From: Cedecea selenatireducens
Lineage (GTDB): Bacteria > Pseudomonadota > Gammaproteobacteria > Enterobacterales > Enterobacteriaceae
Direction of reading: 5' to 3'
DNA length: 64,000 nt
Assembly (NCBI RefSeq): GCF_042138895.1
Contig: NZ_JBHIKW010000001.1
Location: 124,001-188,000 of the forward strand
Below the pieces are notes generated by a model that did not search any database, was not told the DNA's origin, and saw only the letters and a program-made list of their open reading frames with translations. Position numbers and translations under genes: made by a program. Shown in pieces: positions 50,954 through 59,523 of this stretch. The number at the start of each line of letters is the position of its first letter. Position 1 is the stretch's first letter.

Positions 50954-51913
50954 ATGAAACTCTGGCTTTCGGGTATGGCGTTGCTGCTGGCATCAACTAC
51001 CGTCTGGGCAGGGAACTATCGCATCGTTCAGTCGCCTTCCCAGAAGCTGGACGTGTGGATAGACAATATTAAAAGCAATGCCCCGCAAAGCTGGTGTGGA
51101 AGCGAACTGCCGGTGCGCATTGTGGCAAACGGTGATAAGAATCCGCTCATCCTCAAGACGTTTATGCCCCGCCTCGGCGCGCTGCTGGAAAACCAGTGCA
51201 GCGAAATTGAGCGCGTAAGCTGGCAACTGGAGGATACCGAAGGCGCTTCTCTTGCCCGCGGCTCTGCCTCAAAAGCCAGCGACTGGGAGGTCGCTATTGA
51301 ATCTCCGCTGTCTTCCGTTGCCACCCGTAACGAACGCCCGGAAGATCTTTCCACCCCACTAGACCGCACCCCATGGCTGGAATTTACCCTGCAGGACGGC
51401 TGCCATTTACGAACCTTCTGGCAGGGTGACGCCGGCAGCAGCGCGCTGTTTATTCCCGGCAAAGAAAACGGCAAGTGTGAAAAAGGCGGCTGGCTGAACG
51501 GCAGCAGCGAGGTCATTCAGCGCGGCAACGGCGGTGAAAAACGCATCGTAATGACCTTCGTACACGGTTTCCCGGTTAGCGGGCTTAACCCGGCGGCCGA
51601 TGCCGACAGCCTGCTGATTACCAGCGTTAACAATGAACGCATGGTCGTCAGCAGCGAGCAGGCGCCGCAAAGCTGGTTAATTTTGCCTTATCACCCGGAA
51701 ATTAACGGCTGGAAAGCCAGCGGCACCGTCGCCGTGGAAGTGCCTCGGGACATGGCGCTTGACGAGCAGCGTCTTCAAACACGGCTGAACGAGGTGCGTA
51801 AAGTCTGGTCCGGCTGGCTGGCACCTAATGCGGCGATTACGCTGCTGCTGGTCGAGTCGCTGCACCCGCAGCTGCGCGACCCTGCCGCCGGTGCCTGGCG
51901 CGCCCAAAAATAA
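50954..51913 (+). CDS. Exported protein of unknown function
   Basis: 319-residue secreted protein with signal peptide MKLWLSGMALLLASTTVWA. Mature part GNYRIVQSPSQKLDVWIDNI; several Cys (in SWCGSEL, ENQCSEI, DGCHLRTFW and GKCEKGG) suggest disulphides in the periplasm. No catalytic motif recognised. ATG at 50954 is preferred because AAGGA lies before it. It lies 38 bp before the pseudokinase gene and probably acts with that protein's periplasmic domain; that is inferred from position. Confidence 0.78.
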   Translation: MKLWLSGMALLLASTTVWAGNYRIVQSPSQKLDVWIDNIKSNAPQSWCGSELPVRIVANGDKNPLILKTFMPRLGALLENQCSEIERVSWQLEDTEGASLARGSASKASDWEVAIESPLSSVATRNERPEDLSTPLDRTPWLEFTLQDGCHLRTFWQGDAGSSALFIPGKENGKCEKGGWLNGSSEVIQRGNGGEKRIVMTFVHGFPVSGLNPAADADSLLITSVNNERMVVSSEQAPQSWLILPYHPEINGWKASGTVAVEVPRDMALDEQRLQTRLNEVRKVWSGWLAPNAAITLLLVESLHPQLRDPAAGAWRAQK

Positions 51914-51951
51914 ACTTGTCGCATGTTGCACGACCTCGCGCAGAGAACATC

Positions 51952-53334
51952 ATGATAGATAACGATTTTATACCAAGAGTGCCCAACGCTTTGCCGCCTG
52001 GCTACCGCTTTGATGAATTCGAAATTCAGGAAGCTATCGACGCCAGCATGACCAGCATTCTTTACCGGGCCTGGGATCACCAGCTCGAAAGAGTGGTGGC
52101 AGTACGCGAATATATGCCGAAAGCCTATGTCATGCGCAATGACGTGCAGGAGCTGGTGCTGCACAGCGAACGCGACCACCTGGTTTACACCACCGGCCTG
52201 AACAGCTTTATGCAGGAAGCGCGCCAGCTGGCCCACTTTAATCACCCTAATCTGCCCCAGGTATTACGCATCTGGAGCGATAACAATACCGCCTATGTGG
52301 TCACGCTGTTCTACAACGGTATTACGCTTGATGAACTTCAAAAACAGCAGCCGGGACTGATTGATGAAGCGTGGATCCGCCGCATGCTGCCGATGTTGTG
52401 TGGCGCGCTGGCCACGCTGCACTCGGCTGAACATCTTCACCGTAATCTGTCCCTCAAAAGCATCCAGATTCAGGATAACGGCCTGCCTATTTTGCTCAAT
52501 ACCGGCGCGCCGCGTGGCGGTCAGGCGTCACTGGATGAAGGCAACACCCTGCTCCACCCTGGCTTCGCGCCGCTGGAGCAGTACACCGGGGACCTGGCCA
52601 GCCAGCTTGGCCCATGGACGGACATCTACGCCGTCGGCGCCGTGCTGTATACGCTCATCACCGGCAGCGCGCCACCTGCAAGCGTGGCCCGCAGCATCCA
52701 GGACAGCTGTATTACGCTCGCGGAAAGCCAGCCCGAAGGCTATTCCCTGAACCTGTTGAAGGCGGTTGATAAAGCGCTGTCGCTGAAGCCGGAGGATCGC
52801 CCTCAGTCGATTGATGCCTTCGCCGCCCTGCTGGACATCCCCGTCGGCGACGTCAGGGAGTTGGTCAGCAACAAGAAAACCGGTACCGCCCTGGTGCCGG
52901 TAGAAGAGCCTGAAGACACCGCGACTCTCCCGCTCTGGAAGCGCTATCAATCGGCCCTGCAAATTGGCGCTGGCGCCGTCGCTGGCCTGATTGTCGGCGC
53001 GGTGCTGTTTGGCGGCGGTGGCACTTCGGCTCCTGCCCCCGAGACCATCGCCGAGCCGGTTGTTGCCAGCCAAAGCACGCCGCAGGTGGGTGGCGCACCC
53101 GCCGCAACCGCTGCAGAGAGTGCCCTTGCTCGCGTCTATGTCCGTATGAACGAAGGCGAACAGCTGGCTGTTAATGGCAAAGCGCAAAAGGTCACGCCTG
53201 CCGCCAACGGCTTTGCCTCGCTGCAGCTTCCAGCTGGAAAATATCTGCTCACTCTTAGCGGCGGCGAGCAATCCCGCAAGCAAACCATTGTGGTGGCGAA
53301 CCCAGGCACGTGGCTGGTAAATCCACAGGGGTAA
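51952..53334 (+). CDS. Membrane-anchored protein kinase-fold protein, predicted pseudokinase
   Basis: 460-residue protein with an N-terminal Ser/Thr kinase-like domain (about 15-300), one membrane helix at about 336-354 and a periplasmic C-terminus with a PEGA-like beta unit (about 385-460). Kinase layout is clear, with the alpha-C Glu in FMQEARQLAHFNHPN and GPWTDIYAVGAVLY. The catalytic residues are replaced: the beta-3 Lys is Arg52 (VAVREYMP), HRD is HRN (163-165) and DFG is NTG (183-185). ATP-dependent phosphotransfer is therefore unlikely; a scaffold or signal-coupling role is inferred. Follows the exported protein gene and precedes three helical-protein genes. Confidence 0.85.
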   Translation: MIDNDFIPRVPNALPPGYRFDEFEIQEAIDASMTSILYRAWDHQLERVVAVREYMPKAYVMRNDVQELVLHSERDHLVYTTGLNSFMQEARQLAHFNHPNLPQVLRIWSDNNTAYVVTLFYNGITLDELQKQQPGLIDEAWIRRMLPMLCGALATLHSAEHLHRNLSLKSIQIQDNGLPILLNTGAPRGGQASLDEGNTLLHPGFAPLEQYTGDLASQLGPWTDIYAVGAVLYTLITGSAPPASVARSIQDSCITLAESQPEGYSLNLLKAVDKALSLKPEDRPQSIDAFAALLDIPVGDVRELVSNKKTGTALVPVEEPEDTATLPLWKRYQSALQIGAGAVAGLIVGAVLFGGGGTSAPAPETIAEPVVASQSTPQVGGAPAATAAESALARVYVRMNEGEQLAVNGKAQKVTPAANGFASLQLPAGKYLLTLSGGEQSRKQTIVVANPGTWLVNPQG

Positions 53335-53401
53335 TTACAGGGGCAAAACACCAGGGTATAGTGCTGGCTGAAATATTTTGACATCAACAAAGGAAGCGAT
53401 G

Positions 53402-54559
53402 ATGACATCTGCCGTAGCCAGCTATACCACCCGTGCCATACAGAAGTTACAGAAACTGGGCATCATGCCCGCGCCAGAGGCCGAGACGCCGGTGCTTGTA
53501 TTGCTGGATGCTATTGTGGACCTGGACGCCGACCGTGTGACCACTATCGGCAGGACGCTGCAGCAGCAAAGCGCTTTTAACGCCGTCGTTCGCGACAATA
53601 TTTCAAGCATGGACGTCGCCAACCGGCAGACCAAAATCGTCGCCGCTTTCGACTCTATCCGCCAGGACGCCACGCAAATGGTGGACTGGCTGGACGACGG
53701 CAAACTGGATTTGGTGGAGCGAATTAAGTCCGGCTGGATGACCCTCCGCCGCGGCTCCATTCCAGATCGTTTTAACGCCATTAAAAAGACCTGGCTCGAA
53801 GTCGCCAAAGCGTCTGATGAGCAAATCTCCCGCGAAAAAGTTATTCTCGACGCCTACCAGGACTTCCGTTTTGGGCTGAAAGAAGCCCACGTGGATGCTA
53901 TGGCGCTGATGACGCTGGCAGAGCAACGCGTAGAGCACTGCCGCCAGACGCTGCAGAGCGCGCAGGCAGCCGCAGACAGTACGGAGAACCTTGAAGGCTC
54001 AGAACGTTCACGCCGTGAATTAGTCAGGGATGAAGCCCTGCGCGCCATGCAAAAAGAAGACGAGCGCTATCAAATCGTCAAAGATCTCTCCGATAACCTG
54101 CTTATCGCCTACAACGCGGCGGAGGCAGTGTTCGCCCGATTACAGCAAACTAACGCGATTAAAGAACGGGTATACCGCCAGGGGGTGACTTTCTTTGCGA
54201 CCAACGAAATCGTCTTTACCGCGCTCTCTGCCTCGATGACCTCACTTCAGGGCCTCGATGAAAGTACCAAAACACTGGAAGCCATGAAGGCCGGCATCAA
54301 CGAGGGCCTTAACACTATTGCTTCAAACGGGACAAAACAGCTCGAAGCCGGGCTGCAGGCCGGCTACGGCTCAACCATAAAAGCCGAGTCCGTGCGTTCA
54401 CTGGTTAACGCTATCGTCAGTTTCCAGGAGTCCAGCTATAACATGATTGAAGAGCTGCGCGGCGAAGCCACCAGGAACGCTGAAGAACTTGCTGCGGTTG
54501 TTGAGGACGGTAAGCGCCGCTTCACCAGCATCGTCACTAAAGCAGAATTGACGCGCTGA
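53402..54559 (+). CDS. Helical cytoplasmic protein of unknown function
   Basis: 385-residue, almost wholly helical protein without signal peptide or membrane segment. Helices with heptad-like patterns lie at about 130-240 and 285-380. It has a vague resemblance to TelA-type helical proteins, but I cannot assign it. Two adjacent ATGs exist at 53399 and 53402; the second has better spacing from AGGA. In a gene set with the pseudokinase and two further coiled-coil proteins. Confidence 0.75.
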   Translation: MTSAVASYTTRAIQKLQKLGIMPAPEAETPVLVLLDAIVDLDADRVTTIGRTLQQQSAFNAVVRDNISSMDVANRQTKIVAAFDSIRQDATQMVDWLDDGKLDLVERIKSGWMTLRRGSIPDRFNAIKKTWLEVAKASDEQISREKVILDAYQDFRFGLKEAHVDAMALMTLAEQRVEHCRQTLQSAQAAADSTENLEGSERSRRELVRDEALRAMQKEDERYQIVKDLSDNLLIAYNAAEAVFARLQQTNAIKERVYRQGVTFFATNEIVFTALSASMTSLQGLDESTKTLEAMKAGINEGLNTIASNGTKQLEAGLQAGYGSTIKAESVRSLVNAIVSFQESSYNMIEELRGEATRNAEELAAVVEDGKRRFTSIVTKAELTR

Positions 54560-54613
54560 TACCCAGAGTTTCAACGCCGATATGCCGGACCGATTTACGG
54601 AGAACCCGAGTTA

Positions 54614-55993
54614 ATGGAAGCCTATAAACTGGCAAGGACGTTAGCGCAAAATACCGCGACCCAGCGTCTGCTGCTCTCATCGGTAGAAGCCTCAGTGGCC
54701 GAGCTGCGCGGCCAGCAGCTCTCTCTACAGCAGCAAATTGCCTCTCTTTATCAAAAAATGGCGACATTGCTTTTGCAGGAATCTTCATCCGTTGATGTCG
54801 ATGAGCAAAACATTCAGCCTCTGCTGCAGCAGTTGAACGACGAAATTGCCCTTACCCGCCAGCAGTTGGTTGCCGAAGAACAACGCTTTCAGCAGCATCA
54901 AAGCGCGCTGGCCACGCTGGATGAGCAAATAGACCAGCACGAAGCCGAGCGAGACGCTCAGCTTGCCGCAGACTCGCAAGCAGAGCAGGCGCGGCTGGAC
55001 AAGGAAAACTTCTCGGCCGGGTTAGAGAAACAAACGGCACTTCACGTCGAACTCAAGGCCGAAGTCGCAGAAAAAACGGCTGTTTACGGTCAGCAGAAAT
55101 TGTTCAGTTACCTGCTGAACAAAGGTTATGCTACCGAGCAATATCGCGCATGGCGTCTTCGCCGCAGCCTGGACGGTTGGATTGCAGGCCTGTGCCGCTT
55201 TAACGATAACGTGGCCAATTACCGAATGCTCTTTGCCCTGCAAAAAGCCTCCGAAACTAAGCTACAAACCCTTGAGCAGCAGGCTATAGCGCGTAACGAT
55301 CGTTTCACTGCTTTTGTCAGCCGCATTGAAAGGAATATCGGCCTGCCCGATCTTTATCAGCGCCTTGAGGCGCTGGAAGCTAATTTGAGCGTAAGCCAGC
55401 AAAAGGTCAGCCAGCTGCAGCTTAAAATGCAGGAGTATGCCAGCGGAGAAGGTGAGAATTTTCAGCGAATTATGCGACGCCTGTCGGAACAAATGTCTCG
55501 GCTGCCGCAGCAAAAGCTCAGCGAACTGGTGACGCAAACCGCTTCGCCCGAAGACGATATTATGCTCGAAAGAATACGCACGCTTATCCCTCAGGAGACG
55601 AGTACCGGTGGCCGTATTGCAGCGGCTCAAACCGACCTTGAGGCGGCACGCAACGATCTTAATCGGGCCGAATCCCTGGAGAGTTCTTTCCATCAGCATG
55701 GCTTCAATAATGCCGACCTTGAGTTTAAATGGGGCCTGCTTGATAGCGAAGATAAACAGATCAAGCGCTATATGCACGGCGAGCAAAGCCTGGGCGATAT
55801 TATGAATAAAATCTCCGCCGCCTCCCGCAAGCGTCCTAAACCGGCAACAACAGGCGGCTATAGCAGCAGTCGTCGAGCTACCTCCAGCACGACATGGTCA
55901 TCCGGCTCGTCTTCCAGCAGGCGCTCAGGCGGAGGCTTTAGCTCTTCTTCTTCAACCGGTGGCGGCAGTTACCGGACAACGGACAGTTTCTGA
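54614..55993 (+). CDS. Coiled-coil protein with Ser/Gly-rich tail
   Basis: 459-residue protein. Residues about 1-400 are long coiled-coil helices rich in Gln, Glu, Leu and Ala; the last ~50 residues are Ser/Gly/Arg-rich (SSSRRATSS-type) and probably disordered. No signal peptide or membrane segment. GGAG and an acceptable spacing precede the ATG. Its stop overlaps the next ATG by one base, so the two products are probably made together. Unknown function. Confidence 0.78.
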   Translation: MEAYKLARTLAQNTATQRLLLSSVEASVAELRGQQLSLQQQIASLYQKMATLLLQESSSVDVDEQNIQPLLQQLNDEIALTRQQLVAEEQRFQQHQSALATLDEQIDQHEAERDAQLAADSQAEQARLDKENFSAGLEKQTALHVELKAEVAEKTAVYGQQKLFSYLLNKGYATEQYRAWRLRRSLDGWIAGLCRFNDNVANYRMLFALQKASETKLQTLEQQAIARNDRFTAFVSRIERNIGLPDLYQRLEALEANLSVSQQKVSQLQLKMQEYASGEGENFQRIMRRLSEQMSRLPQQKLSELVTQTASPEDDIMLERIRTLIPQETSTGGRIAAAQTDLEAARNDLNRAESLESSFHQHGFNNADLEFKWGLLDSEDKQIKRYMHGEQSLGDIMNKISAASRKRPKPATTGGYSSSRRATSSTTWSSGSSSSRRSGGGFSSSSSTGGGSYRTTDSF

Positions 55994-57393
55994 TGGATAA
56001 GGTAAAACTCAGCGATCAGCTTGGGGCGATGGCTATCATCGACGCGCTGCACGCCCGGCAAATTGCCGTTGAAGAGCATTTAGACTTACCGCTTTTACGG
56101 CAGAAAATCAGCCAGCGCATACGTGATTACTACCAGAAGTCGGGTACGTCCGTTAACGACGAGCTTATTGAAGAAGGCGTGAAAAACTGGTTCACGCACC
56201 GTTTGAGCTACCAGTCACCGCCGTTAACCCTCGGCCAGCGGTTGGGCTCAAGCCTTTATTTGACCAGTTCCAAATGGCTAAAAGGACTGGGCGTTCTGGT
56301 GCTGTGTAGCGCACTGTTTATGGGTTACCGGATTTATGATGCCCGTAGCCAGCTGGAAGCGTTGAACAACAGCATTTCGCTACAGATAAAAAGAAACCAC
56401 GACCTGACGGGCATTGCCCGGTATCTAAAAGGGACGCTGGATGTTGCCAATAAGGCGACACTTGTCTGGGCCATGAAGCCTTTAGCTGAGGTCGAAGATA
56501 AGGTAAACGGTATGCTGGAACAGTTTATCCACCAGCAGCCACAAAATCTGGCAATGGAGAATGCCCGTGCGCAGCGCGAGGAGCAGTTCCAGTCGCTGAC
56601 GGCGCTGAATGACAAACAAAGAGATCTCCTGCAAAACGCCAATAATCTTATCGTCGACGTTACCCGCCTGCTGCGTGCTGACGGCTCGCTGCAGGAGATT
56701 ACCGCCGATCCACAGTTCTCGACATTCCTCAGCCAGTCTTCTGACGTTGCGGCCAAATTCGACGCAGCAAAACAGGCTATATTGCAAAATAGCACGACGG
56801 TAGAGGCTACCGTGGCAGAGGTCAGCACCGCCGTAGAACAGCAAAAAACGCGTGCCGAGCGGATAAAGATTTTTGCAGAAAAGAAAAATAAGCTTCTCGG
56901 GCTTCCTCTTTCCAGTCAAGACAGAAAAACGCTTAGCGATTTTATCGGCGGGCTGGAGCGTAGCTTAGCCGAACGCGGCTATACCGAGATAATCCCGCCT
57001 CCGGAATGGATTGAAGCAATTAATCGTATGAATGAAATGTACGAGTATGTCGTTGAACCTCTAACTTTCATCGTCGTAGATCGTATCGGGGAAAAATCCG
57101 GCGTGGAGCGAACTTACGATGAATCAGGAGGCCGCAGCTGGTACCTGATTACCGAGGCGATAAACAGTCGGGGCGTGCCGCAGTCCGTCTGGGTAAAAGA
57201 CAGTGAAACCGGACGGGAACGCAAGACGACCACCTTCGGCATTCGAATCTCGCAGGCCGAATTCGAGAAGCTGAAAAAAGACAAGCAGGAGGACGGCCAC
57301 ATCGATAACTACATCGTGGGCAATAAACCAGCCAATCAGCTTACGGTGCGCTACAAACGCCCGGTAATGGACGGTCGAATTCTGAGCTGGTAA
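55993..57393 (+). CDS. DUF6384-like membrane protein
   Basis: 466-residue protein with a short cytoplasmic N-terminal domain (about 1-90, starting MDKVKLSDQLGAMAIIDALHARQ), one membrane helix at about 96-114 (LGVLVLCSALFMGYRIYD), a long helical periplasmic or cytoplasmic stalk to about 330, and a C-terminal globular domain (about 340-466). It may be the membrane partner of the pseudokinase and coiled-coil proteins. I recall the DUF6384 label for such proteins; function unknown. Confidence 0.75.
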   Translation: MDKVKLSDQLGAMAIIDALHARQIAVEEHLDLPLLRQKISQRIRDYYQKSGTSVNDELIEEGVKNWFTHRLSYQSPPLTLGQRLGSSLYLTSSKWLKGLGVLVLCSALFMGYRIYDARSQLEALNNSISLQIKRNHDLTGIARYLKGTLDVANKATLVWAMKPLAEVEDKVNGMLEQFIHQQPQNLAMENARAQREEQFQSLTALNDKQRDLLQNANNLIVDVTRLLRADGSLQEITADPQFSTFLSQSSDVAAKFDAAKQAILQNSTTVEATVAEVSTAVEQQKTRAERIKIFAEKKNKLLGLPLSSQDRKTLSDFIGGLERSLAERGYTEIIPPPEWIEAINRMNEMYEYVVEPLTFIVVDRIGEKSGVERTYDESGGRSWYLITEAINSRGVPQSVWVKDSETGRERKTTTFGIRISQAEFEKLKKDKQEDGHIDNYIVGNKPANQLTVRYKRPVMDGRILSW

Positions 57394-57407
57394 TGCCATC
57401 CCATCAC

Positions 57408-57430
57408 GCCTCGCTATGCGGGGCTTTTTT
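57408..57430 (+). terminator. Intrinsic terminator of the pseudokinase cluster
   Basis: GCCTCGC-TAT-GCGGGGC followed by TTTTTT, closing the six-gene cluster. Confidence 0.85.
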
Positions 57431-57556
57431 ACGCCGGTAAATTGTCTGGTTTTTGCATTTTTATCGTCAATGACACCCGAAATTCGGAAAATTCAACTAA
57501 GGTTTTCAGGGAGTTGATCGCAACGTAGCGTGTTGCGTCCCGTCGAAGGAGAAGGA

Positions 57557-59311
57557 ATGATGATAAAACCCGTTTTGCACCGGCCTCATGCGCTATGTCT
57601 TGCGGCCCAGATGGCCGTTGCCGGTGCCGTATTTGGCCTCACGCCGCTTGCTTCATTTGCAGCCCAGGAAACCGAACGCCCTCCCCAGCCTCAAACGCCC
57701 GACGAGCTTTTTGGGCCTTTGTTTATTGATGTCCAGACAGCGAAGCTATTCCCCGACCAGAAAACTTTTGCTGATGCGGTGCCTAAAGGCGATCCGCTGA
57801 TGATCCTTGCCGATTACCGCATGCAGCGCAGGCTATCCGGGTTTGATTTGCGCCACTTTGTTGACGTGAACTTTATCCTGCCGAAGAACGAGGATAACTA
57901 TAAGCCGCAGGAAGGAGAAAGCCTGCGGGAGCACATTAACGGGCTGTGGCCGGTGCTGACCCGCTCCGCCGACAGCACCAACAAATGGAACCCGCTGCTC
58001 CCGCTGCCAAAACCTTACGTTGTGCCAGGCGGCCGCTTCCAGGAGCTCTACTATTGGGATAGCTATTTCACCCTGCTGGGCCTGGCCGAGAGCGGCCGCT
58101 GGGACGATGTGCAGAACATGGTGGACAACTTCGCGCACGAAATCGATACCAGGGGTTATGTACCCAACGGCAACCGCAGCTATTATCTGGGCCGTTCGCA
58201 GCCGCCTTTCTTCGCCATGATGGTTGAACTGCTCGCGCAGAATAAAGGCGACAGCGTGTATACAACCTATTTGCCGCAGCTGAAGCAAGAATATAGCTGG
58301 TGGATGGAGGGCAGCGACGGCCTGAAGCCAGGCGATGCTCATGAGCGCGTTGTTAAGCTTAAAAATGGCGCCCTGCTCAACCGCTACTGGGATGATAAAG
58401 ACACGCCGCGCACCGAGGCTTATCTCGACGACGTTACCACGGCGAAGAGTACGCCAGCACGTGCGGCAACCGATATCTATCGCGACCTGCGAGCCGCCGC
58501 GGCATCCGGCTGGGACTTTAGCTCACGCTGGATGGACAATCCGACGCAGCTCGGTACGGTCAGAACCACAAGCATCGTGCCCGTTGACCTTAATGCGCTA
58601 CTTTATCAACTCGAGAAAACGCTCTCTCACGCCAGCGAACTGGCAAAAGATAGTGCGGTAGCAGAGCGCTATAAACAGGCCGCCGATGACCGTCAAAAAG
58701 CCATTGAGCAAAACCTGTGGAACGCCAAAGAAGGCTGGTATGCGGACTACGACCTTAAGAGCAATACGGTTCGCAATCAGCTAACCGCCGCCGCGCTGTT
58801 CCCTCTTTATGTGCATGTCGCCTCGCAGGACAGAGCGGATAAAATGGCGAAGGCTACGCGCCAGCATCTGCTCAACGCGGGCGGGCTGGCCGCCACCAGC
58901 GTCAAAACCAGCCAGCAATGGGATGCGCCAAACGGCTGGGCGCCGCTGCAATGGGTGGCAACCGAAGGCCTGCAAAACTACGGGCACAAAGATTTGGCGC
59001 TGGAGGTGAGCTTCCGGTTCCTGAGCAACGTGCAGAACGTCTACAACAAAGAGCAGAAGCTGGTTGAGAAATACGATGTCACCACCAGCGGAACAGGCGG
59101 CGGCGGTGGCGAATACCCACTGCAGGACGGCTTCGGCTGGACTAACGGCGTCGCGCTGAAAATGCTCGACCTGCTCTGCGATAAAGAAAAGCCCTGCGAC
59201 AATGCCCCGGACAAGCTGCCTTCGGCAACCCCCGGCCCGGTAACCAATCCGGTTAAACCGGCGGCAGAGAAAACAGCCACACCGCCCGCGGCAGACAAGC
59301 CAAAGCAGTAA
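57557..59311 (+). CDS. treA: Periplasmic trehalase
   Basis: 584-residue glycoside hydrolase family 37 enzyme splitting trehalose to two glucose molecules in the periplasm. Signal peptide is followed by DELFGPLFIDVQTAKLFPDQKTFADAVP and the family signatures PGGRFQELYYWDSYF (about residues 155-169) and QWDAPNGWAPLQW (about 454-466). Close in sequence to E. coli TreA over its length, with a divergent Pro/Ala/Lys-rich tail. Start chosen at 57557 for the AAGGAGAAGG sequence before it. Confidence 0.96.
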   Translation: MMIKPVLHRPHALCLAAQMAVAGAVFGLTPLASFAAQETERPPQPQTPDELFGPLFIDVQTAKLFPDQKTFADAVPKGDPLMILADYRMQRRLSGFDLRHFVDVNFILPKNEDNYKPQEGESLREHINGLWPVLTRSADSTNKWNPLLPLPKPYVVPGGRFQELYYWDSYFTLLGLAESGRWDDVQNMVDNFAHEIDTRGYVPNGNRSYYLGRSQPPFFAMMVELLAQNKGDSVYTTYLPQLKQEYSWWMEGSDGLKPGDAHERVVKLKNGALLNRYWDDKDTPRTEAYLDDVTTAKSTPARAATDIYRDLRAAAASGWDFSSRWMDNPTQLGTVRTTSIVPVDLNALLYQLEKTLSHASELAKDSAVAERYKQAADDRQKAIEQNLWNAKEGWYADYDLKSNTVRNQLTAAALFPLYVHVASQDRADKMAKATRQHLLNAGGLAATSVKTSQQWDAPNGWAPLQWVATEGLQNYGHKDLALEVSFRFLSNVQNVYNKEQKLVEKYDVTTSGTGGGGGEYPLQDGFGWTNGVALKMLDLLCDKEKPCDNAPDKLPSATPGPVTNPVKPAAEKTATPPAADKPKQ

Positions 59312-59368
59312 AATAACGGCGGCTACGGCTGCCGTTACCTCAACTTAATCATTTCATTTAAAACAATA

Positions 59369-59402
59369 AGCCCATGAAATCATCAGTAATTTCATGGGCT
59401 TT
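59369..59402 (+). terminator. Intrinsic terminator of treA
   Basis: AGCCCATGAAAT and ATTTCATGGGCT form a 12 bp perfect stem (59369-59380 with 59389-59400) followed by TT. A second, imperfect hairpin of AACGGC/GCCGTT lies at about 59314-59335. Confidence 0.75.
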
Positions 59403-59441
59403 CACGCATAAAAAAGCGCAGTATCGCTTGTATCAGCTAAT

Positions 59442-59460
59442 AATAACGATAATAATTCGC
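59442..59460 (+). promoter_or_regulatory. Fur box upstream of the siderophore receptor
   Basis: AATAACGATAATAATTCGC matches 14 of 19 positions of the Fur consensus in its 6-6-1-6 layout, and the core GATAAT is exact. It lies about 65-80 bp before the receptor start, so iron repression is likely. Confidence 0.7.
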
Positions 59461-59523
59461 ATTCGAAATCGCATGTAGAAACCGCGTTTTCCCGTCGCAG
59501 GCCGACGGAGGAATTCCATCAGG

